Shown here one piece after another: positions 12,201-22,387 of a stretch of DNA of 63,062 nucleotides; positions within the stretch are counted from its first letter, which is position 1; each line of letters starts with the position of its first letter. The notes below the pieces were generated by a model that was not told where the DNA came from, ran no database searches, and worked only from the letters and a program-made list of their open reading frames with translations. The stretch comes from Setaria digitata (lineage: Eukaryota > Nematoda > Chromadorea > Rhabditida > Setariidae), in assembly GCA_003640385.1 (NCBI GenBank), contig RCAB01000380.1, positions 1 through 63,062 of the forward strand, in the 5' to 3' direction. A program made the translations under genes and the position numbers.

Positions 12201-13967
12201 ACAATGCGAGAACTTACGGATTGCTAACAGTTGGTTTTGCAACAGTTNAATGCTAATTAGTTGCACTGAGAGTGTGATTTAATTCTACATAACGTCGTTA
12301 CAATAAATTATTGAAATATCCAATCCAAACAATGCGAGAACTTACGGATTGCTAACAGTTGGTTTTGCAACAGTTTCAGGAAAACGTCCATCAACATCAA
12401 TTTTGAGTAGCCATGTCGCATATAACCAACACGCAAAAAGTTGTTCCGGTTTTTCAAATTCGGTTTTGGAGTCCGCATAAACTTCAGCTAGCACTGGCAA
12501 TACATCATCACTCGAACTCTTAAAATCAACAAACCGGTAAGTCGATAAAAATTTTTCCACCTCAAATGAGGAAGCGAGTCATAAAATAAGTCAATTTTTC
12601 AGAAGACCTTTTGCATACCACAGTACACAAAGAATATGTGCGACATTCAAAATAACGATGTACGTACTATTGTTTTTGATGGATAACAAAATGCCACAAG
12701 TCGATTCATAAGAGATTTCATGGATATAACATTGCAGCTGGAAAGGAAAAAGAAGTGACTAATGGATTAATTGGGAATTATAATTCCACAAGTGACTAGG
12801 AACATACTTGATATACTTCAATTCTATCAGAGGTAAGTGACATATAGTTCATTTAAAGCAACTCTTTCTTTCTTCTTAAATCATCTCTGTTTCTCTACAA
12901 AAATTGAGAGATTAGCTCAGTCAATGATCTTCATTCCTAAAGTCATCATGTATTAATATTAAATTTTGATATCTTAGGTCGGTAGACCTCGCGGTATGCA
13001 GATTTTTTTATTGGAAATTACAACTGTTTACTAAACTTTCAGAAAAATAAAACTACACTTTCTTAAGGTACCTACCACTGCTTCATAAGGTCAAGATTCC
13101 AGTTGACAGATGCGAAGCACGATAAAGCACAAATCCATAATTTGGCTGATTTACATCTATTGTATACTATGTCTTCTGAAATAGCATATTTCATTTTATT
13201 AGAAAAGTCCCATTTAAAGTAATATATTTAATATATGTTGTACTCTCTTGCTCATTAATCTTGCCTTTCACTGCTTATTTAGTAGTACCACACAAAATCT
13301 CAATTTAGGTTTAATCAGTACCAGTTCTACGGCCACAAAATATGCATCTTTTTTTCCAGTATGCATTAACTTTTCTTCCGGACAACTTTTGCTTAAAATA
13401 ATAATAGCAAAAATACAATCTAAAACAGAAACCTTCATCACATTCTTTTCGTACTAACATATCACATTCTTTATCAATTGATATAGCTTGCTCGGTGAAT
13501 TGGTTTGCCAATGTCGATAACTGTTTCACATCTAAACAATCATTATTTTCAAAAATAAAAGCAGGTGTTTAATAATTATTCATATTTTCCTTCGACCAGA
13601 TAATTTCTAAAAATGGCAGTTTCTAAACGTATCTTTTCATTTATCAACTCTAACCTAAGTATGGAAGTAATGTAATGTTGAAAAATTAAAAAAGATACCG
13701 CTACGTGTTCTAGATGCTATTATTTAAATCATTGATAAATATGCCGCAGAAAGAATAAAATAGGCATTTTAACATTTACATGCGATTGCAGTCAAATTCC
13801 TTTTTCGTAGCAAAAAATAAAACATCAGAAGCAAATACACTTTTAAATAAATCAGAACTCTTACCTGACTTCTCAGCATCTAAAAACTTCTCAAATTTTT
13901 TTCGATTAACAAAATAATCCAGCCAATTTAACGGTGGCTCTTCACGGAGGAAATTCAAATTATTCAT
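6263..13967 (-). CDS. Integrator complex subunit 8 (INTS8)
   Basis: INTS8 is a helical-repeat subunit of the nuclear Integrator complex, which cleaves snRNA and attenuated mRNA transcripts; in the human complex it helps recruit PP2A. Minus-strand exons (5' to 3'): 13865-13967, 13459-13531, 12668-12737, 12346-12560, 11813-11873, 11542-11655, 11084-11218, 10932-11003, about 10549-10716, an unresolved small exon near 10.4 kb, 10128-10312, 9828-9932, 9632-9752, 9387-9496, 9207-9317, 8965-9075, 8345-8547, 8001-8141, 7759-7849, 7483-7646, 6964-7100, 6746-6849, 6263-6469. Family landmarks seen: PLNWLDYF near the start, NEDDLAGYC, CSRF, LIVNPINAFWL, YMEACVACSD. The ATG at 13967 sits 13 nt behind a TTTTAG acceptor. 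About 950 residues are visible against 995 in human. The frame closes at TAG 6263-6265, roughly 40 residues short of the human end, so a further 3' exon may exist. Confidence 0.85.
7129..7129. other. Single N in a homopolymer within an INTS8 intron
   Basis: The N follows two poly-A runs just 5' (on the minus strand) of the exon at 6964-7100. Unlike the other Ns, no duplicated flank is visible. It falls in the intron, so the protein is unaffected. Confidence 0.7.
10852..10898. repeat. Perfect 21-bp inverted repeat with 5-nt loop
   Basis: Arms 10852-10872 and 10878-10898 are exact reverse complements (arm begins GAAATTTCATGG) around the loop TAGTT. It lies in an INTS8 intron between the exons at 10549-10716 and 10932-11003, and would fold into a tight hairpin in RNA from either strand. 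Confidence 0.9.
12120..12375. repeat. Direct duplication flanking an N, copying an INTS8 exon end
   Basis: Bases 12120-12247 and 12249-12375 are the same sequence apart from one base insertion (CTACAATAACG/CTACATAACG) and one substitution, separated by an N at 12248. The right copy contains the true donor end of the INTS8 exon 12346-12560. The left copy carries only the last about 30 bases of that exon. It is best read as an unmerged contig overlap, not a second exon. Confidence 0.85.
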
Positions 13968-14837
13968 CAGCTTCAAAAGTCTAAAATATCATATTATCAA
14001 AAATCGTGAAACAAAAAGGATATATAGAAATATTCTGAGTCCTCCTAAAATTATATACATCAAATCAACTACTTTTTAAGCTAATACTGATCAAGAAAGT
14101 TGTATGAAAGATAATATTTTTTTGGAGCAGAAAGTTCAATTTCTAGATATAACAAGAGAAATACAACTAAATACATGCAATTTTCAATAAAATAATACGC
14201 AGCTGTAGAAGAGAAATACAGAGAAATGAATTTGAGCATACCAAGCCACATACCACATATATATAAACTTACTAAGCAACAAACTCAAATACCAAACAAG
14301 CTAGATCCATTAGACTTATGTTAAAAATCCATTCATTTCTAAATTAATCCCATACAACAATTCATCTCGTGAAAAGTTGCCTAACTGATGCGCCCATAAC
14401 TAATGTAACCATAAACATCAACGGAAACGTCAAGAAGTTGCCATGCTAACATCATTTTCATTTCACGGTCTCATTTTTTAACAGGGCCACGTTAATGCAC
14501 TAATTCATGTCGTCTTCTTCCTCATCTATAAGCTATGCGAATTTAGCGATCTTCCGTCTCTCGCTGTTCTGTGGTATTTTGGTGAAGCGGAAAAGGAAAT
14601 TTCAGAGATATTCAAACAGAAAGACGGCTAATATTCAATTCCTGATGAGGAAAAAAGGAATTTTGAATGGAATCTAATATTCGTCACCAAACCGTGAAAT
14701 TGACAATTTCACAGCAGTGAGCATCACTGATGCCTGTGTATGTTGAATTATCGTGTTTCAATTTGTTATTGTAGGGGAGCAGTCCAGTTTTAACTGGTAT
14801 GGAGCGGGAAAAATTCTAATGAACACAAAAACGCACA
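13968..14837. promoter_or_regulatory. Shared gap between divergent INTS8 and Maelstrom genes
   Basis: The two start codons point away from each other across 870 bp. This gap must hold the 5' ends of both genes. No clear TATA element or conserved motif is visible. The part from about 14380 to 14830 is less A/T-extreme than the introns nearby. An acceptor-like GGAGCAGTCCAG lies about 50 bp before the Maelstrom ATG. Confidence 0.45.
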
Positions 14838-17800
14838 ATGGTAAAGGGATCCAACGATAAGCAATCCGGCTTCTGGATATATCTGAAATATTTTGTTAAA
14901 CCGAAATTGGAACGAGAATTCGGTCGACGATTGCGTACAGCGGATTTGGCACGGCTCGGTGGACATTACTGGACTGTATGTTTAATTTTTATTACTAATA
15001 AATTATCACTTATATTTAGTATGAAAATCACTCCGGATCACAAAGCTTACTCTACTATGTATCATAATCTCATGTATTATTTCTATTATCATTATTATCT
15101 ATTACTTTTATTTCATTATACATAAGATTTATATACTGTGATCTTTCATCTTTTGTTTTCGTGCACTGTAATTTCTTATAGTTATTTTTACCATTGTTAT
15201 ATCATTTGTAACTGCTTAATTTCTCTCATCACTCCTCATCACAAGCGTACTTAGTGTCAGTCAAATATTGTAAGTTGCCATTAATTATTGTTAATCATTA
15301 GTTATTAGTAGAAATTGTCATCACTTATCAGTTTTTGATAGTCATCGTTAATTGCTACAGACTATCATTTATTAATTGCTATTAATTACCATTCGTTACT
15401 TTCAATGAACTGCTATTCATCATCATCAGTTGTTATGCATCATTGTTAATTAGATTGTCAATCATCAGCTATACTAATTGTTTACCACCACTTACCATTG
15501 TTATTACTAATGATCTATCATTTATTGTCTAATACTTATTATCTGTTGATCCTTTAATTAATTTGGTATTTGCTACTCGTCATTTGCTATTAATTAATTT
15601 ACTTATTAATTAACTGTTATCAATTATCGTTTTATTAGTTATTATCTTTATTATGATTAATTCTTATTACTATTAATCTTTCTTACCATTAATTAATAAT
15701 TTTCATCATTGTTTATTACCATTTTTTATTTTGATTACTGCTATTATCAGCTAATTAGTTGCTATCATTGGTCATCTTCTTTAATTATTAATTGTTATCG
15801 GTTGTTACTTGTTATTAGTTATTAATATTTTTCCGCTGGCACTAATTATTAATTTTTGTTAATCATTAGCTGTTATTAAATGGTATAAATTTTGGCCATT
15901 AGTGGTTTTAATTATTGTTAGCTATTAATTGTCGTTAGCTGTTATATGTTATCAATTATTATTAGTTTTCATCCTTAATTATCGTTATATTTTTAATTCT
16001 TGTTACTAATTGTCAATATTATCATTCTTCCATGCTACTTTGTTTCAGCATGCAATTACTCACTTTATTGTGCATTAATTTTTTTTTTTTTTTTTTTTTG
16101 TGCTTTACTGACCGATTTTCTGGACTTTCTAACCTTTATTAGGGGTGACAAAGAACAAATTCGTAGATACAAAAAAAATATTTTGAATATATTTTTGGAA
16201 AGAAAAGATTGAACAGTGCTTAATTCCGTAGCTTATTTGAAGTAATGGTAAAAGTACATAATTGGCTTAGCATACATAATTATAACGTTATGAAATGTTA
16301 GTTGATAGAATGTGTTTGTGGTGAGGAATGTTGTCGAGAACTGTTGGGATACAGACAGAAATAGGCTTCTTTTTTTTTTAGAAGTTAAGTACTGAAGCGA
16401 AGGAAGAATGGAGAGCAAAAGCAAAAGAATATAATAGCTCTGAAGCGTATCAGCATGAAAGGATGTTAAGACAGCTGGAAAATAATCGACGAAGGCATCT
16501 CACTCGTGAAGTGGGTTTATTTCATTTTTTTTTTTTTTTTTTTTTCATCTATAAGAATACGTAGTACGGGATTCCCCGCTGGGGCATCTTTATTCTTTAC
16601 TCATATTTAGCTGGTTATGTTCTAGAAATCAAAATCTTCTAATATCATGCCAGTATCACGGCGTTACGATGAAGTTGGCGAATATTCGCGTAAGGTATGT
16701 TTAAATAGTTTCGGGACGTGAGATTTTGGCATGTCGACTCTTAGTTGGTCTAATCGTTAGAAAATGAGTTATTTCAATTAATAGTGGTTTTTTCTAATCA
16801 ACAATTGTTTTTTACTTGCTTATGTATGATAATTCTTCCGCAATTTTAATTTTAATAAAATATTGTAATTTAACTCTCAAAATTTATCGAATTTTGTTGT
16901 TCTCTTCTTGGTACCTGATTCTTCAGTATTTCGCTGGCGTTGACGATGATTTCGAAGGAAAGCGTGAAAGTGATCGAAGAGAGTTCATTGATCATTATCA
17001 GTGGAAATTTGTACGAAAAGGTTCTTTCGTAAAAAGAAAAAAAAAAAATCGAAAATTGATTAACATGTAGATTCTAATGATTCGACTTTTCAAAATCAGC
17101 ACTAAAAAGTCTGTTGCAGCTCATCTTAATCGCTTGTTTTTATTATCCAGTCAAATTTACTTCGGAAACTAATCTTTAATTTCTCGACTTATGAAAACAA
17201 TTTTCTGTTTTATATTATAGATCAGACAATCAAAGAGGACTTTTTCTGTGGGTCTGAGGTTACGATTGCGACTGTCAATGTTTACTATGAGGACAACGCT
17301 AATGAGCGTATGATACCATCCGAAATCTCAGTGCTGAAATGCAGCATTAAACATGGGATTTATGACCACCGCCATTATATCTTAGGTTTTGCGGAATGTG
17401 AAGAGCTCTGCGCGAGCTTAAAGAAAGAAGCTCAGGAAAATGGTACACTATTTAATTCATCGTAATTACATAAGAGAATTTACTCGATTTTGTAATAATC
17501 TACTTACTGTCTGGGCGAAAAATTAAGGGTTTATTTGATTATTATTATAGAGCGGATAACTGGATTGTTGATGAATTCCGACAGGATGTCGGCTGATGTC
17601 CGATTTGATTATGCCCAAGTCTGGGATGACATTAAGGCATTTACGCAGATCGACGGTGATGGTATAAAACTTCTGCTGCTTTCCAAAGAATGGAATGTAG
17701 TTGTTGGTTCATTTGATGCTCTTTTTCTGGAAGCAAAGGAAAAGTCATTTTGTAAGTATTTTTTGTTATAGTTCATAGATTCTAGTGCGAAGCCTTTATG

Positions 17801-20800
17801 ATCTACATCTTGCCGCATGCTATTTTTTCGTCTAGCCACTGTGAACACTCTCTCACAAAAATGAAAATATTAGTACTAGTCAAATAGCTTTGTTGGGTTG
17901 TTTTAAAACATTTGCTGCTATATTTATAAGATTGGAAATAGACTTTTATTAGCCATTCATTTTGCCAATTCCAATTTTGCTTTTGAAAATTCCTGGTAAC
18001 TCGAGTGCTGAGTTGATTTAGTGTCGCTTCATTAGCAAGTAGTCTGTTATAGTGGGTGTGTGATTGTGTGGTTTAAGTTTATTTTAATGCAATGTTTTCG
18101 TAACTATCAAAATTGAAGCTCGTATTGAGACGCGTTTCGCAACTTTGGAGGATTACTTCATGGCCATCTATGCGACAGTATGTGGAGTTTGCATAGATGA
18201 TGGAATTAAAGCTGAAGTTGCAGCAGAAATGAGCGAACAGTGGCCCAGTGCAGTGTTTTGTGAGGCGGTAACTTGTGATTTTCATGCTAAACTGAAATAT
18301 ACAAAGCATTGCCAAGCCAGGAGTTGCTCCCTCTTTGCTGCCCACAAAGCGGCGTAAGTTGCTTTTTGTGAAGTACTTCAGGTTTAGAAGGGCTGTTATT
18401 GGATCCACATCCTAATGGGTACCCTACGAAAGATTTACTTGTTGTTTCCACCTATCATTCTTGATTTTTTTTTTTTGTTTATTATTCTTTTTATTACAGG
18501 TTCAACTTTTTTACGCTTTGCAAGAAACATATTTTCCCCACATACGAATTCACAGAACAACATATGCCGATTAATTCTTTGTTACCAAAATTTGAAGGGT
18601 GAGTATCTTCAAAATACCGCAGTTAGTTTCATAAATTACTGTTGTTCTTTTCATTTACGAAGAAATTACGAAGAATTCGTCACTTAGATTCGTACTTCAT
18701 GAGCTTCGAGTAATTATCGTACAATCATTTCAACGATTTTTCGGAATGCACTTCCAGAGGTCACTTGGGGATACCCAAACGCCGTTATCAACATTTCTTG
18801 AAAAAAGAACCTTAAAAGTAGATAAGAAGCCATTAGCCGTAATGTGCGGTGCAAGCAGCACTCGACTGGATAATTTTATTTTAAGGGCAAAAACAAAACC
18901 TGCATCTATTGGACCAATTCATGGTGAAAATTATGAATCGAAAAGTATCACAAATCATAATGGATCCCGTTACGATACTGGAAGATCGTTACATAACCAG
19001 CAGTCAGTTCCACAATTGGATTGTTTGGAAGTGAGCTTTCCCTCACGCAATCCACACAGTCCTCATGTTGTTGATGTCAAGATTGATAAGCTGTGGAATT
19101 CAGCTGATTTGGTCACAGACCAGCATTCACTCTCAGTTGCATCTGCTCCAGCTTACCAAGAAATCGTTTCCTATCCTCGTCGAAGATTGAAGCCAAATTT
19201 TGTTAAAAATCGTTTTGTCGAAAGGCAGATACCTTCGATTTACCAATCGTCCTTAAGCGATGAAAAATTTTCCGTTGTTGAGAACAGTAATTCTGGCAAT
19301 AAAATGTTGCCACGTAGTGAAGGAGATGAAGTCGTTGATTCAAATTTAAACGTCAGTGATATCGAAATGTTCTATGACATTTCGATTCCTACTTCGTTCT
19401 TTCGTGGACCACACTTTCTGCCTTGTGCACCTCAAGAACCAATGCCAAGAGTGCCTGAGAACTGTAAAAAAGATCCATTATTGAACAGATCAAATAAAAT
19501 CGGACATATATCACCGCCGTTATCCGAACCACTAGAGGCGTCTCATACTGCCGTGAAATATATGCGGAATCTGTATCACAGTCAGCTTGTCAAAGGCTGT
19601 AGTACTTATCCTGACCCCTCGAAATCAAAACAATTTCTCACGACAGTAAACCTAGATCCGCTTTTCCCGTCAACAGAAAAGTCTACGAATTACAGCCGGA
19701 CATTATCATCCCAGCGTTCAGAATCATCAAAGTTGACTCCCTGTGAAAACAGTATAATTCCTGAGCGAACGCCTGGTGGTTTTTCTCTTCCAAATGTCTA
19801 TCAGGCAAATTTTGCGCAATCAAAGAAAAATCGTTCAGCTGCGTTAGCATCATCTAAGGAGATGGAAAGTCGGAATTGGAAAAATGGGCATAGAAATTCT
19901 GAAATGTGAGGCTTTACCGTAAGCTTCAGATTCGATATCTGGTTTCCATTTTTATCTTTTTTCAGCTTCAGCTATATATTTTTTCTTTAACTTATACTCC
20001 ACCTAATTATTGCCGACTTTTAATTACTCCACCTTAATTTCGTATATTTTGAACTGAATTTGGACTTTAGTTTTTAAGCTGATCAAAATATGTAAAATAC
20101 AGAACGGAAATTATTCAAGGGTTCTAAACCAGTTGATCGCTCCAAGAAACCCACATATATCAAACCAGCGTAGGATTCAATGTGTAACAGGAGAAAGGTC
20201 TGAAAAATTACATCATCCGTCATTTTCTAATTTCACTCATTCATTAATTCCTAACGATGCTACTGGAGTTAAATAGTTAGTTTTGTTAAATTTCGAGTAA
20301 CACCTGATCTTCCCTAGTTCGGACTGTTTGTCAGGTTTTATGTGATGCAGTCATGTTATACATTCTAACAGCTTAATTGAAGGTAATGTCAGAAGATTAG
20401 CTGCTTCATTCTCTTATTGCTGCTTTATGCACTAAAAATCTACATTTTCATAGCGACATAGTCGGTGAAGCGAGTGGATCATTAATTCAATGAATTTAGG
20501 GACATGGTATTTATATTTTTTATAATTATCTGATAATAATTTGATTTGTTTATTTGATTTCAGTACACATCAGGATGCAGACAGTAGGAAACATCTAGTT
20601 TTGGAGCCTCTTATATACAAAGGTACAATTTTTTCTTGTTTGACGCGGCAAACTTCAAAATTTCGGGAATTTTTTCCTTTTTTGTATTATTTTATCCCAT
20701 CATATGAAATATTTGGCGAAATTGTGTTATATACTTTCAGAGGCGGAAATGTTTGGTTGGTTGGAAAGCATGTGCAATAAGGATGTAGGTTGGAAGTTTG

Positions 20801-20844
20801 CTGATTGGGTAAATTCAGCCTATTTTGAACCTGAAAAATTTTGA
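14838..20844 (+). CDS. Maelstrom homologue: HMG box, MAEL domain, long C-terminal tail
   Basis: Eleven exons, all in consistent phase, give about 831 residues: 14838-14975, 16382-16510, 16626-16694, 16927-17020, 17221-17442, 17551-17751, 18119-18353, 18500-18598, 18760-19905, 20564-20622, 20741-20844. Residues 11-68 form an HMG box (FWIYLKYF, HYWTKLSTEAKEEW, AKEYN). Residues about 145-390 match the MAEL domain: PSEISVLKCSIKHGIYDHRH aligns with the conserved glutamate and histidine, CDFHAKLKYTKHC with the histidine-cysteine pair, and EQHMPINSL with the domain's end. In animals Maelstrom acts in the germline piRNA pathway, in nuage and nucleus. The tail (about 395-797) is Ser/Pro-rich and unlike any domain I know; it ends in a short Trp-rich acidic segment. 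The human protein has 434 residues, so this one is nearly double. The acceptor of exon 9 (CCAGAG) is the least certain join; the frame would otherwise start at ATG 18746. Confidence 0.82.
15040..16070 (+). repeat. Low-complexity ATT/GTT-rich tract in Maelstrom intron 1
   Basis: About 1 kb of the first intron is built almost wholly from short degenerate words such as TTATTA, TAATTATTG, CATTAGTTATT and TCATCATC. No strict unit length holds. It looks like an eroded trinucleotide-type satellite and accounts for this intron being far longer than the other introns of the gene. Confidence 0.65.
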
Positions 20845-22387
20845 TACTGTGAGAAATTTTCGGAAAACTGAAAACCAGCTATATTCTAAGGCATTTTTCC
20901 TTTTTATATGTTTAGATTTAAAAATTGTGTATGATAGTATAAGTGGCTCCTTTTATAATTCTGCTAAGCTCCTTTAAAAAAAAAAAAAACGCGCACACAC
21001 AAATGTATCGTACATCTATGAGACACCTAAGTAGTGTGAACGGCTATTAGTTTTACTGTTAAGTGTTGCAGTAATGCTAGGCATTTATAGTAAGAGTGTG
21101 GTTGGGATAGTGTAGAGTTGACTGTATTTGTGACGAGCTTCTGGTAGCTTGTTTCCTCTAAAACGTCTGATTAGCTCTCATTAATAAAGCAATTATTTGA
21201 ATATTAAAGGAGTTGGAACGAAACGTCTTCAATTTATTCTTCTTTCAAAGCTTGCTTAAAATGATTGAAGCATAGACATTGAATGTGTACTTCAAATGCA
21301 CCATTTCTGGTAAACGGAACTGGCGCTGTGAGATGAACCAAATATTAAGTTGTATCAAGTTCGGTCAACCGCATTACATAAATCGCGAGTTCGGCAAAGA
21401 TCTGTGAAACGAAGGAAATTTTCATATGGTCTTTGTGTTTCTCATTTTTCTCTATATTTTTTTGTTGACATTCTTTTTTGGTTTTTTTTTTCTCTTATTC
21501 GAGTTAGGGAAAAAGGAAGGTTTTTGGTTGTTGTCTGGTCATTATTATAAAATATGGAAATTTGCTAAAAATATTGGTCTTGAAAGAATTCGAAGGATAG
21601 GTAAGAAAAATGGGATTTTAGTGTCGCTTTATTTTTAAATATACCTGAAGTGCAAATTTTCATTTGTTCAGTTATTGTTGTGTATGTATTTATCGAATAA
21701 AAACTTACGTTTCAATACAACTGAGAGACTTGATCACTGCTTTTACCGGAATGGATTTTTATGAGCCTCGTTTTCCGGTTACGGATTAAAGATCAAGCTC
21801 AGGTTTCTGGATTAGAAATCCTGTATAAACTGTGCGACAGGATAAGACGAACATTTATTGTTTTGAAGCATTTTACGGGATTTGATCTGTAGCATTCGTA
21901 AATACAAATCTTGTCAGTCTTATATCGCTTAATGAATTCAAATTTTCATTTCGGTGCTGAGGTCAGTTTAATTCCAAAAGCTGATTTGAAATGAGCTTTT
22001 CAATTCAAGCACAAGGATGAAGTTTGATGTCATGCAAGAGTAGCTGTCTAATTATGATCCAATTACATAAGTGTTTGCTGCAATTCCAGGATTACTAATT
22101 TTTTCCAGAAAATTCATTTAATCTTTTTCTGGTAGAATTATTTGAGAATAATAATTAGATCACTTCTAGTGACTCATTACTTATTTATTACTATAGGAGA
22201 GCGAACTTCGACCATTTGGCCTTTTTTTTTTCCACTACATTCTAGCTCTATTCATGAGCACGAACAGTGATGATCAGGTCTATAATTTCCATCAGTTTAA
22301 GGTCGTTGTGTTGTAGTAAGAATTTTTTTTATCTGTGTGTTCGGAGATGAACATATGCCTTTATTTCGTTTTGCAGATTAACTCAAA
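20845..22387. other. Intergenic stretch between Maelstrom and TRAPPC5
   Basis: No gene is recognisable. A run AAAAAAAAAAAACGCGCACACAC lies near 20977. Short open frames at 21350-21638 are Phe/Leu-rich products of T-runs and have no family match. The right end carries the acceptor TTTTGCAG ending at 22376, 11 nt before the TRAPPC5 start. Confidence 0.6.
22371..22387 (+). other. Probable trans-splice acceptor and short leader of TRAPPC5
   Basis: The sequence TTGCAG ends at 22376 and is followed after 11 nt by the ATG at 22388. No upstream coding exon is needed, since the protein begins like its family at this ATG. This suggests spliced-leader addition here. Confidence 0.5.

Noticed and set aside
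18746..19909. A free-standing 387-residue single-exon gene
   Set aside because: Its frame is continued from the MAEL exons via the acceptor at 18759 and into two further exons via a GTGAGG donor at 19906. It fits better as the tail of the Maelstrom homologue.
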